Shown one piece after another: positions 10,840-21,536 of a stretch of DNA of 64,000 nucleotides (position 1 is the first letter of the stretch; every line of letters begins with the position of its first letter). A program made the position numbers and the translations under genes. The notes beneath the pieces were generated by a model that was given only the letters and a program-made list of their open reading frames with translations, was not told the DNA's origin and did no database searches. The stretch is taken from NCBI GenBank assembly GCA_000733355.1, contig JNVV01000006.1:478556-542555 (forward strand). Reading direction: 5' to 3'. This DNA comes from Falciphora oryzae (lineage: Eukaryota; Ascomycota; Sordariomycetes; Magnaporthales; Magnaporthaceae).

Positions 10840-12105
10840 TCACCCCTGGGTGCCTACCAAGGCTTTCAAATTGAACCATCGGGTAAAAAGCCAGTCCTTT
10901 TTTTTTTTGCAGGCTTTAGTCAGTACCAGTCTCAAAGATAAATGGAGGCCCAAGGAACAAAAGAAAGCCCAAAGCATCCTACTTACGAAGATTGTGCGTG
11001 GGAAGAAGGTATCCAGCGTGCGGATGAAGCCGGTCGCATTGCCATGCCAGAACCAGACGGGCAGAGACCGCTTCTGGACCATGGCCACGACGCCGCGGGC
11101 GTAGTCGTCGGGAGACATCGCGTCGGGCGTCCGGTTGACGTGGTTCTTGAACAGCTCGGCCAGGGGCGCGTACACGGAATCCTCGGGCAGTGCGCGGTTG
11201 TCTCGCATGTCGCTCTTCAGGATGTTGGTTGCGACCTCTCCCGAGATGACGTTGACGACGTGGACGCTTTGGTTCTGTGTTTAGCACTACCAAGCCAGAT
11301 AAAACGCGAGAAGAACGAAAGGCGTACCCAAAAGGTCTCATCTCGACGCGCAGCGTGTTTCCCCAGTGGTGCAGGGCTGCCTTGGTGGCATTGTACGAAG
11401 CCCCAAAGACGTAGGGGCAGACGCCGCCGATGGAGCCGATGTTGAGGATAATGCCGTGCGGGGCGGCGATGAGCATGCGATGCAAATGGTGGACTAGCCG
11501 CATGGGTCCGAAGACGTTGACGGCAAACATCTTCTCGACCTGCCTGACGTCCGTGTCGGCCGCTGTCATGGTGTAGCCTGTAGGGAGAACGCAAGAGCGC
11601 CTCAGCGGTTAGCTGATCGAGGCGGCCACGGAACAGCAGGGCGGGCATACTCACATATCCCTCTAGACGACAAAACCGAGGCATCGAGATAGGCGTGAGC
11701 GGCAAAGTGCGACGCACTGCATCAAAACAGCAGATCCCAAGCAACTCACGCATTGTTGACCAGCACATCGAGCTTGCCGCCGGTGATGGCTTCCAGGGCG
11801 CTCTTGAAGGGGAGCATCTGCTCCTCCTTGGTAACATCGAGGTCCAAGACATGGATTTTGGCATGCTCGAGGTGGGTTCGGGGCTCGTGGGGCAGCAGAG
11901 TGGCGGCGACTATGAAGCCGTTGCGGACGAAGTTGTTGGCTAGTGCATGGCCGATGCCGCCATCGCCGCAGCTGTCCGGCAACCAAAAAAAAACCCCAAA
12001 GGGGCAACAAACTTTGTTAGACACTGACTTTGCCTCTATCGTTCAGGGGCACTTTTGGTGGCCTCACCCAGTAATTAGGGCAAACCTTTCCTGGGCCGGA
12101 CTCAT
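10840..12105 (-). CDS. AYR1-like short-chain dehydrogenase (284 aa) with an 8-nt micro-exon
   Basis: Six exons: 12105..12068, 11971..11750, 11662..11655, 11577..11328, 11266..10987, 10896..10840; every junction keeps phase. The product starts MSPAQERFALITG and carries the TGCGDGGIG loop of the 1-acyldihydroxyacetone-phosphate reductase (Ayr1) subgroup, LVNNAG, the catalytic NIGSIGG Ser and YNATK. The C-terminus (FFPRTIF then DWLFTRWF) resembles the membrane-associated tail of that group. Exon 3 is only 8 nt (bases AGGGATAT); skipping it would frameshift at LVNNA, while including it gives LVNNAGICYTMTAADTD. Family members reduce acyl-DHAP or keto-lipids with NADPH. Here, convergent to the SnoaL gene and next to flavin oxidases, it may act on a pathway ketone. 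Substrate not determinable. Confidence 0.82.
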
Positions 12106-13673
12106 CGTATCGTCGTCCACTTCGCTTGCTGTTGTTTACGTCCGTCTGTCGAGCTCCTTTCCCGTAAGTCTCGACAATACAAGTCCTATTTTGGCACTGC
12201 TGGCGCAGCTCCCCGGAAACAGAAACGGGACGGAATTAGAGGCAGCAAGGAGCACCTCCGGTCGGACTATTCCCTTCCACTTCCTTCGATCCTTGGATAT
12301 AAGTTGTGCAGCATGTAAGCACAAACCGGAATTCTTCCAGCAGATGGATCACATCGAAGGAACAAGTCCCCGCAAAAGTCACCGCCTTCAACCCACAGGG
12401 ACAAAATAGCACCCAGGGGGTGAGCACGCGCAAGCTGGAGCTCGGCTCCGACTGGAGAAAGCGCCCAGGGACGGGTCAGCCGACATCGGGCCTTGCAGGT
12501 AAGCAAGGGCGTCGTCTTTTAGTTTACCCATGAGGATGCTGACCACCATCTTTCCCTTTAGCCAAGGTCTAGCGGGCTTAGCTGTACTTTCTCCTGTGAT
12601 CTTTCTCATGCAGTTTCTGGCGCTAATTAGCGCCACACCTAATCCCATTGCCCAGTCCCGGCCCGCGCCGTAGCAGTTGAGGCTGCAACCTCGTATCGCA
12701 CCCCCAACCGTAAATCTAGCTATCTCCCAACGTACACGCCCCATTAGTGTCGTATTGACGCCCCTTGAAACGCCTAGGGTGTTGTGTATCTACGCTTTCC
12801 CCTCTCTCTCGAGTTACAGATAAGCCTACCTAGCTACACAGAGCGCCGGGTAATCGGGCTAATAGCATCCATTCCCACGTTATCTAACTACCTACCTAGG
12901 TATACACGACGTTTGGAATGACTTCAGCCCGCGGTGTGGGCGTGAGCGCAAAAGGTTGGCAGGTAAAATCGATCGACCGTACACCCACCCTATGTAGGCA
13001 ACGTCTTGCGAGCTAGCTCAAGAGATGGGGCAGCCGCTGAAAGATGTTTCCCATACAGGAAGCATCACTCGAACGGGTCTCGTTAATTCCGGCAACTGTA
13101 GATAATTCCGAAATGCTTGCCTACCAACTACCAAGGCAGCAAGCCAACATAGCCCGTCAGCCCGCAGCCTGAGGGGCGCAGCCGCGAGGGCCAAAAGTCC
13201 GGACGAGGGGTAGCCCCTATCTCCGTGGAAGTCGTGACGCGGCTTCAGCGCCTGCCTCTCGGGTCCCCCTCCCGTCGTAGTCACCATCAACGCGAGCAGG
13301 GAAATGGCTCAGGCTATCCGCAGGTCACATAGCATGCCGGACTCGTCAGAGTTGTATGGAGATTAGCAGTCCACTAGACAGAACCGCCTTTCAGTGTGCT
13401 CACCGCCTGCATGTCTCTATCGCCGGACTTTTTTTAGTCTGCGATGAGCACAGCGCCGGAGCTTGGCAGTGCGACGAAAGTATGCAGGTCGTCGCGATCC
13501 CCACATGTAGAGGAAAGAGAAATTCTGGTTTGGGCTTTTGAAGCATAGTAATAGTCTTGCGTAGAATGTATCAAGTCTTTGGCTATTCGAGGGGCCCTTA
13601 CGCAAACACTTGAGCTTCTTTTGCTCTCTACGCGGTGTCTCAAGCTCGCTTGCCAGAAAGTGAGAAAAAAAAA
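12106..13673. other. Gene-free stretch between AYR1-like SDR and BBE oxidase 2
   Basis: About 1.6 kb upstream of both flanking genes. Frames are short and unrelated to known domains. Several CTACCTAC and CCTAGGTA motifs cluster near 12830-12905. No tRNA or repeat unit recognised. Confidence 0.4.
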
Positions 13674-15500
13674 ATGGCCCGATCTTGGGGCATCCCATAC
13701 CTTCCTTGCCGACTCTGGCTCCTTGCAGTCCCAGTTCTCGCGACCCGCGCTGGCCTGGCCGGAGTAGCGGCCGACCTGACAGTCGAAAAGGCCATCCACG
13801 AGCTCGGCCCCCGGCTCTCCGAAGGGTCGAGCATTTTCGGGCCCAACGACCCTCGATGGCAAGCGACGACGCAGAGATACGACCCATACATGGAGCCAAC
13901 CGTACGCTTCGTTGTACAGCCCGCTCGTGAAGAAGACATCCCCGACATTGTAAGTGGCTATCATCGTTGATATTGACGTCCAGTGCCAAAATTAGGTTGC
14001 TAAGTGGTTTGCGGTTGCCGCCGCAAAGATCCAATACGTCAATGGCTACGAGGTCCCGTTCCTTGCCGCGGGCAGGCGACACGGAATGACGACGAGCCTG
14101 GCCAAGTTCGACGGCCTGCAGATAGACATGAGCCTTCTCAACGGGATCGTAATTGATCGGGAGAAAGGCACGGCACGCCTCCAGGGAGGCGTATACGCCC
14201 GGCAGGTCGTCGACGCGCTCTGGGAGCAAGGATACGTTGCGTGTAAGTCTTGGACCGCAAGCACTCGGCCCCAGTGGAGATAGCCGACCCCTAACGAGAA
14301 AGCAAAGCAACGGGGAGCACGTCATGTGTCGGCCTCCTGGGCCCAGGTCTCGGCGGTGGACGGGGCCGCCTCGAAGGCCTTTACGGCCTCGTTAGCGACA
14401 ACTTTGTGAGCATGGATGTCGTCCTTGCCAATGGGACCCGCGTTGTCGTCTCCAGCCAGTCGCACCCGGATCTGTTCTGGGCCATGAAAGGTGCGGGCCA
14501 CAACTTTGGCGTCGTCACCAGCCTCGAGGCCCGTATCTTTGTCCGGCCTGCCGAAACCTTCTACTACAAACTCTACACGTGGCGCCAAGATAAGCTCGAG
14601 GCCGTTTTTGCTGCGGCGAACCAGCTGCACGACGGAGGACGCCACGTCAAGGAGATGGTGGCCAGCATCGGCATCTACGCCATGGACCCGACCGTGAGCG
14701 AAACTGAGGTATGTGGTGTCTACCTAACTACCTAGGTGGGGACCGTGGCCCCCTTCTCCCACTGACCCATAAGCTTGTAGGCCGTCATCACCTGGTCTTT
14801 CGCCTACGCCGGCACGCAGCAGGAAGCAGAGAAGCACCTGGCTGCCTTCGACGCGATCGAGGCCGTGACCACGTCTGGCGGGAGCGTGCCGTACCCCAAG
14901 GTGGCCGACGCCGTCGGGACCGGATGGGACAGCTGGTTCTGCCGGCCCGGGCTGATCCACATGCACTACAGCGCGGGGCTGCGCGAGTACAACCTGGCCG
15001 CGCAGCGCGAGATTTACGACCTCTTCAACCGCAACGTCCGCCAGCACCCCGCTCTGCGCGCCTCGGCCGTGGCCATGGAAGACTACTCGCACGCCGGTGT
15101 CGATGCCGTGCACCCGGACTCGTCGTCGTACCCCTGGAGGGACCGCCCTCTGCTGTGCTTCATCGCCGTGACGTACGAGCCGGGCGACGACCCGGCGCTC
15201 GACGGCGTGGCGCGCGAGTGGGCAAGGGAGACGAGGGACATCTGGAACCGCGCGTCGGGGCTCCCACCCAGCACATACGTCAACTACGCCCACGGAGACG
15301 AGACGGTCGAGTCCATGTACGGCTACGAGCCTTGGCGCCTGCAGCTGCTACGGACGCTCAAGGCGCAGGTCGATCCGCATGGCCTCTTCAGCTACTACAA
15401 CCCGATAACCCCAGTGGGTGCGCCTTCCGACACTGACGCTTCGGGGCGCCCTGAGGCCAAGGCGGAACACGGAGGTCTACCCCAAAAGGACGAACTGTGA
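13674..15500 (+). CDS. BBE-like FAD-linked oxidase 2 with C-terminal KDEL (536 aa)
   Basis: Four exons: 13674..13949, 14029..14242, 14308..14708, 14781..15500. For intron 1 I chose the acceptor at 14028, because it restores EEDIPDIIQYVNGYEVPFLA and has a GCTAAG branch-like site before it; an AG at 13995 would insert 11 residues. A hydrophobic signal sequence (LPCRLWLLAVPVLATRAG) leads into a PCMH-type FAD domain with His110 (AAGRRHG), Cys170 (TGSTSCVG) and GPGLGGGRG. The BBE C-terminus [20 protein letters not shown] is near-identical in pattern to oxidase 1, so the two are paralogs. An extra tail of about 30 residues after FSYYNPI ends LPQKDEL, an ER-retrieval signal. With the signal peptide this predicts an ER-lumen oxidase. 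Substrate unknown. Confidence 0.88.
15486..15497 (+). other. C-terminal KDEL ER-retrieval signal of BBE oxidase 2
   Basis: The last four codons before TGA read Lys-Asp-Glu-Leu. Combined with an N-terminal signal peptide, this motif is known to return soluble proteins to the ER. The other two oxidases in the cluster lack it. Confidence 0.75.
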
Positions 15501-16423
15501 GGCGCAGATGAAGATAAGGCACCCGAAGGATCCGAAATATTTGAGCCCCCCTGCCCCTTGCAGGTCCCTAATGCCCGGGTATGTTGGTTTTCTGTAGGGC
15601 TGAGCTAGCAGGGCTCAGCCAAGAGGCACGAATCCCGGGGGAGAGCGAATCAACGTTCAGGGACAATTGAGTCATCCAAAGATGAGCCTCGGGTCCAACA
15701 ATTCCATCTTCCTCACAACCCTCCTTCAGATCTTGTCTTACGATCCCATTTTACCTTGCCACTTCCCCTGACATGTAAAGCTGATCGAGCAGTCAGCGTG
15801 GCCCCTGCACGCCATTCTTTTCGTCTTTTCACATGTGCCTCGTGATCCCGAGGCACGCGGATTTATCTTGATTTCGAAGCCATCGGTCATTGCCGCCGTT
15901 TTCTTCCATCACGAGGAGCGCAAAGCCTTCCTTTTGTCCCCCAAACCCGCTTCGGATCGTATACCCTGCTATCACACGCCGACGACGCAAACACACCAAG
16001 AATTGACATCATCCCTAAAATTGGACTGAGCCGCACGCTCCGCCGCCAACGTCCACGCAACCTGCTGGCCTTTTCGGCAAGGGATACCGAGCCTCAGCCA
16101 TCCTACACCTAGGCGGACGAAAATTCGGACCTGTCATAGGCTCGCAGCAGGGAATGTGTCAGAGTCGATACAGAAGAGACTCCCTCAGCTGGCATCGTGT
16201 GGACCATGACCGCTACACCAACAGGGGAGATGGATGCCTTCGCTACTTCTGCTGCCTGGGCATGCTCAGGTTGCCTCTTGATATCGCGCCGGATGGCCGA
16301 GGTGTTGGATATAAAAAGGCTGCGACTCGCCGCGAGATAGATGGGCTCTGAAGCCTTGAGATCATCCCCTCGACAAGACAGCATACTCTGGACTTGACAA
16401 GAAACCAGCTTGAGACAGCAAAA
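15501..16423. other. Intergenic between BBE oxidases 2 and 3
   Basis: About 920 bp with no coding signal. The right end carries the TATA box of oxidase 3. Confidence 0.4.
16310..16318 (+). promoter_or_regulatory. Probable TATA box of BBE oxidase 3
   Basis: TATAAAAAG lies 106 bp before the ATG at 16424. Almost the same sequence and distance is found before the aldo-keto reductase. Confidence 0.5.
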
Positions 16424-18162
16424 ATGCGCTTCAACCTCTCCTCCGTATTCCTGCTCGCCGGCCTTGGGTTCGGCAGCGGCGCCCTCGGGTCGGTCACGTT
16501 CCGGCGCGACTCAAACCTGACGAACGACCTGACAAGCAACCTGGCGAGCGCCTTTGAGCACGAGGCCAAGACCCTCTTCTCCCCCCGTACAGTAATCTCG
16601 TTCAACGGGCAGGATTGGTTCGAAGATGTCACTGAGCGGTGGGACATTTACCGCCCTCCCACCTTCAAGGTCTCCGTTTCTCCGGCCACGGAGAAGGACG
16701 TCGAGTCGGCGGTGAGCTTTCCCCCTTGGCTTATCTTGCCAATGGCACCGTTGTTGGGGAAGCTATGATAAAGAACTAGCTTATTTAACGAGGTGACTTA
16801 TACTCGTGTAGGTTAAACTGGCCACCAAGTTCAAGATCCCTTTCCTTGCCACCGGAGGTCGCCACGGATACGGGACTACGCTCGGCAAGATGCGGAACGG
16901 TCTGGCCATCGATCTCGGCCTGCTTGATAAGTTCTCCATTGACCGTAAAGCCGCTACCATGACGGTGGGCCCAGGCGTACGGTTCAGCCAAATATTTACC
17001 CCTCTGTACGAGGCCGGCTTCCAAGTCCGTAAGTCAGCTTCATTGAAACGAACAAGCCCCTGGAACAAATCTAGTATCAGCCTTGGGTCAAGAAACTGCA
17101 GCGTTGGTGTGGGCACGTGGCTGACATCTGACAACCATAGCTACCGGCACGTGCGCCTGCGTTGGCATGGTCGGAGCCACGTTGGGGGCCGGCATCGGCC
17201 GTCTCCACGGACTGGACGGGCTGATGATCGACGCGCTGCAGTCGGTAAAACTGGTCACGGCCGATGGCCGCACCATCAACGTGTCCGAGAAGGAGCACAA
17301 GGACCTCTTCTGGGGGCTCCGCGGCGCGGGCCAGAACTTTGGCGTCGTCGTCTCGGCCACGTACAAGCTCAAGCCCCTGTACGCCGACGGCGTCTGGACC
17401 AACGTCGACCTCCTCTTCTCGCCCGAGAAGAACGCGACCTACTTCGACGTCGTCACCAAGATGGAGCTGCCCCCGCAGATGACGGTCGAGACAATCATCA
17501 ATTACAACGACACGCTGCGCGAGCCGCAGCTCATGGTGACGCTCACGTGGGTCGGCCCCCGCGACGAGGCCCTGGCCGCCATGAAGCCCATCCTCGACGT
17601 AGGCCCGCGCCACGCCCAGATAGACCAGGTCACGTACGCGACGCTGCCCGCCATCGTGACCTTTGGCCTCATGGACGCCGTGTGCGCGCGCAACCAGGTC
17701 TACGACATCTACGGCGTCAACCTGCGCAAGCTCTCGTCCAAGGCGTGGCAATCGACCTTCGCCAAGCTCGCGCGCTTCTACGCCACCGAGCCCCAGGGCC
17801 GCATGTCCGCCGTCGTGTACGAGACGTGGCCGACGCAGGCGACGCAGACCGTGCCCGACGACGCGACCGCCTACCCCTGGCGCGACGCGGCGACCTACGT
17901 GCTCGTCCAGATGCGCTGGGACCGCCCCGGCAACCCCGTCGAGAAGGCCGCGGACCGCCTGGGCGCCGAGCTGCGCAACGACCTCGCCGCCTCGTCGGGC
18001 TACGGCGGCACCTCCGTCTACGTCAACTACGCCCACGGTGACGAGAGGCTCGAGGACATCTACGGCGCCCGCAAGCTGCCCCGCCTGGCCAAGCTCAAGA
18101 AGCAGTACGACCCCAAGAATGTTTTCCGCTTCCACCACGCCCTGCCCACCAAGTACCCCTGA
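16424..18162 (+). CDS. BBE-like FAD-linked oxidase 3, secreted (508 aa)
   Basis: Three exons: 16424..16711, 16812..17028, 17141..18162 (phases 0, 1). A signal peptide covers about residues 1-22 (VFLLAGLGFGSGALG). The PCMH-type FAD domain has FKVSVSPATEKDV, His114 in TGGRHG, Cys173/Cys175 in TGTCACVGMVGATLGAG, and FWGLRGAGQNFGVV. The BBE tail reads YVNYAHGDERLEDIYG and ends KKQYDPKNVFRFHHAL. It belongs to the bicovalent BBE family but is the most diverged of the three: the tail is HHALP instead of YYNPI and the intron positions differ. That suggests an older duplication or separate recruitment. Several NxT/NxS sites fit secretion. Substrate unknown; neighbours suggest oxidative tailoring. Confidence 0.9.
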
Positions 18163-18942
18163 GTAGGAACCAGACATGATGGAAATTGTGGGATGAGCCT
18201 TTCTTAGAAGGATAAAAGGCTGAGTGTTTGTAACATGGGCCTCCCTTCTCATTACATATTTCTCTATCTATTGCCTGCTACTTTCTTATTTCATATGTCC
18301 TAGTATTATAGTAGACATAACTATACTTGTTTGTTTTTTTATTCTTTTTATTATAGAATCATAATAGACAGTTACTTACTCTGCTACCCCAATCGGCCCT
18401 TTGTGTTCTCGGCATCGAAAGTCTTTTCGTGGAACGGTAAAGCTGGAAAGCAACCTCAACTTACCAGCCATCCCCGGGAGACGCGGGGAGGTGACCCCTC
18501 CTCCCTTGATAAGCTTGGTCTGGAGCAGCTACTTCCATCCCGGAAACGTGGCCCAGGATGTTAGGGGTTTACAAGTGTAAGTTCTGCCACTTGGATCCCA
18601 CGGGTTCCGGTGGAGGCCTCGTGTTCGAGCCCGGGTAGGGGACTCCCTTTCGCGGGCTTGAACCCGGGGCCTCCCTTATTCTTTTTTTTCTTTCCCCCTT
18701 TTTTTTAGCACCAGACAGACTTGTCCTAGTTTGAGCAGTTTTTGATTGCTTGGTCCTGCTGCTAGGCTTAAAGGAGGTCATTTGTTATTAATATATTGCG
18801 CGCGCAGAAAGGCATCACTATCCATTATCCAAATATCCCGCCCAGTTTATTGATACAATCCACCACCACCCATCTTTTTGTGGTAGCTGACCCCGGTTGT
18901 GGCCAGTTTCCGGTTCGGGTATTGGAAATCATTAGGCCGCCG
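18163..18942. other. Gene-poor, AT-rich stretch with tRNA-like B-box sequence
   Basis: AT-rich from about 18240-18400, then a GC-rich block at 18590-18680 with GTTCGAGCCC on the plus strand and GGTTCAAGCCCG on the minus strand. Both resemble the RNA polymerase III B box of tRNA genes. Neither can be folded into a full cloverleaf, and a T-rich tract follows. It may be the remnant of a tRNA-derived SINE. Confidence 0.3.
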
Positions 18943-19206
18943 TGTCGGATTGTCAGCACTTTGCGCAGGCAACAAGAGGGGCCAGAGGGTCCCGGAGCAC
19001 GGGACCCTCGGGGCCCGGTGCCAGGGATCAGGAGAGGACCCTTTCTCTGCTCCCAGATGTGTATATAAGGAGGTCAAACCCTCCTTCCCTAGAGATAGAT
19101 TCCTTTCCTTCTTCATGCGCAATAGAGACCCTTCTACAGATCGTACGATCATTGTTCATCACCTACGGAGAGCTCCGCGCCTACAGGAGTACCACTCCTA
19201 CCAACA
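18943..19206 (+). mobile_element. Candidate solo LTR (264 bp)
   Basis: The segment starts TGTCGG and ends CCAACA, the TG...CA form of LTR ends. It contains a strong TATATAAGG (19062-19070) and is flanked by CGCCG on the left and CGCTG on the right, a 5-bp target duplication with one C/T difference. No primer-binding site or retroelement ORF follows, so if real it is a solo LTR. Evidence is structural only; no second copy is in the window. Confidence 0.35.
18986..19008. repeat. 9-bp perfect inverted repeat upstream of a TATA box
   Basis: AGGGTCCCG, a 5-base spacer, then CGGGACCCT. It lies about 55 bp before TATATAAGG inside the candidate LTR. It could be a dimeric factor site or a hairpin. 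Confidence 0.6.
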
Positions 19207-20323
19207 CGCTGCCCATCTTCCACAAATGCGTTATTGGTTCAGCCGGTGTTTTATGAGGCGGCAGTGGAAACTGTGCTGTTTGTTAATTGTTGCAAAGGTT
19301 TTGCAAAAAGTGAGTTCAATGCAGATTTCACGTGGCCTCCATGGGTTTCGTTTTGCAAAACTGCAGGATTACGAGACTGCAGGGAACACTTACATGCTAG
19401 GCGGAAATATGAACTGTAAAAAGCTACATTTTCTCTTTTGGCACTTCTCCCGTCTCTGGCTAAGGCTGAAATTCACATTTAATGTGATGTTATTTAGAAA
19501 ATTTGTCTTCTCTGTCTTGCCCGAGTAAAATGTCGCCTGGACTCTGCATTTCCTATTTCTCTTTCCTCAACTCGGATTCATGAACATCTTGCCATATTTG
19601 GGTCTGTTGAGGAAAGTTCTTCTTTTCTTGAGTAAGGCTGCGTGAAAAATTGAGGTGGCCCAAATCGCGCTCTACGCAATTTTGAGGAAAAGTATCACAA
19701 AGGGATCAAAGATGGCCTCGAGAGGGACGAACTCTATTAGATACTAATAATCGTTCACGGCCTCAAGGAGATGCTTAAGGAAGCAGAATCTCTCGGGAGG
19801 ACCATGATAGTTTGGCCGGCATTATATAGACCGTCCTAAGGCCCGTGCAAAGGCACCGCATTGCTTGTACCATACAGGCCTCGGTCCCCGGTATTGGGCA
19901 TCAAAAATTTTGGGCATCTATTTAGAACTTCCCCGCTTCCGGGTCCGGGGGCCACGGAGGTCCTCGTGTGACAAAAAGGGAATCCAAGGCCTCCTGCCAT
20001 GAACCAAAGAACGGATATTTGTATAGTTCCATACAGAAAAACCGTGAATATTCATCATAGCCTCCCGCTACATAGCTCCCGCATACAGAATACACGTTCA
20101 TGGTATCATTCAAATAGCCATAGACAATTATCAGATGCAAGGCAAAGTGCCGGCTTCTGAGTCTCGGCCAAGCCTTGTTTAGATCGCCCAAGCCAATTCA
20201 ACGAATCCAGACTGTGACCATAAGTTCTCGACTAGCACAGACTTGGCTCTAACAGGAACCCCTGATAGCCCTATGCATGTGGCTCTGGGAGCTTCCGTCA
20301 CTGCAAAATAACCCAGGGGAGAA
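19207..20323. other. Intergenic, no gene recognised
   Basis: About 1.1 kb with only short, compositionally random frames. It ends at the stop codon of LSM3 on the minus strand. Confidence 0.4.
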
Positions 20324-20845
20324 TCAGGCTGAAACCGACTCTGAGGGAGAAATCAAGACAACACTGTCGCCTGGTTCACAAATACAAGGTCAGAACGCCG
20401 TCAGAATAGCTACCAACCGACATCGAACTTGCCTCGGACAAACAACATCTCGAGTTTACGCGAGACCGTCTAGTAAAAAGGTTAGTTTGATGCTACTATC
20501 ACGGTGCATGCTGTTTCTCTGGTCACTTACCTTGAGATCTGCCTCATCCTCCTCGTCTTGCACGTAGTGTGTCTCTTCGACATCGCCAAGGACGAGATTG
20601 CAGTGCGAGTCGTAAGCCTTGAGTACAGCCTATTGTCAGTCTGGAGTTGTCCTCTGAGGGGCCCCTCACCGCGGATCGATCGACCCCGGCCATCCGGGCA
20701 GCACCCCTCACTCTCCGACCAAACTCACATGTAGCCTGCCCTTGAGCTCTCTATCCCCACGGAGCTTGACAAAAACGACCTCGTCTAAGAGGAGTCTCAC
20801 GAGGCCGAAAGGCTCATTGCCCTGACCTTCGCCCGAGTCCGCCAT
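20324..20845 (-). CDS. LSM3: U6 snRNA-associated Sm-like protein LSm3 (95 aa)
   Basis: Four small exons: 20845..20729, 20617..20531, 20469..20433, 20370..20324. The joined protein reads [48 protein letters not shown], then [16 protein letters not shown]. These are the Sm1 and Sm2 motifs of LSm3, and the length is right. LSm3 is part of the LSm1-7 ring (cytoplasmic mRNA decapping) and the LSm2-8 ring (binds the U6 snRNA 3' end, splicing). Intron 3 uses a GC donor (CGAG then GCAAGT) with a normal CAG acceptor; requiring GT would truncate the second Sm motif. The region between Sm1 and Sm2 is acidic and shorter than in yeast. It is divergent to the next gene over a shared 690-bp region. Confidence 0.9.
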
Positions 20846-21536
20846 GTTCTTTAGTAGGATAGAGTCCGCAGATGCTATGCCTGACAGAGCGCAATCGAGT
20901 AGAGATATCGAGTCTTCCCGGTATTTCGTGGGGCAGCGAGTAGCACGGCTCCGCTCACGGCTGCTCTGGAGCTGATGGCTGTTGTGGGTGACTGACTTGG
21001 TTTGCAACGTCGACGTCAGTGGGATGCGTGAGGTTCATTTGGCGCTAGCGAAATTTCCACAGCCGTGGCGCGCTGGTTGTAGCGGCGCGTCGGCCCGACA
21101 GCTGATTGCCAGTTGGCACCATTTTCTACCCTGCCGAGGTGCACGGGCCATTGAATGGTCCTTGATGAGATTTGGTGTGTGCGTGCGGGGAACCTGGTTC
21201 CTTCAGGGGCTCTCGTACGTGCAGCTGCAGGGATGGACGGTAACCCCAACTGCAATTGAAGCAGCTGGGGTCAATTGGGGTGCGCCTGCCCTGTGGTATT
21301 GTCCAGGCCAAGGCTATGCTGCAACTTAAAACTGTCCGACGTGCCTGCAGGAGGTGCGCCACGGACGATCCCCAACATATTTCGCGCTTCCTCCACGCGT
21401 CGCGGTCCGTTCAATCGCTGCCATCTGCCTCTCTCGCCCGCCAGCAGCTCTCGCCAACCTCGTACCCGCCCTCTCCACTGTCGCCCGCTGCGCTTTTTCC
21501 GCCATGAGCGCAACTCCCCGGCTAGCCTGAGCGAGC
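20846..21536. other. Divergent promoter region, LSM3 / mitochondrial expression factor
   Basis: About 690 bp between two divergent start codons. CT-rich near 21400-21490, as in many fungal leader regions. No separate gene recognised. Confidence 0.45.

Noticed and set aside
16890..18252. Long frames of 383 codons (+) and 391 codons (-) over BBE oxidase 3
   Set aside because: Both are Arg/Ala/Pro- or Gly/Val-rich shadows of the oxidase reading frame.
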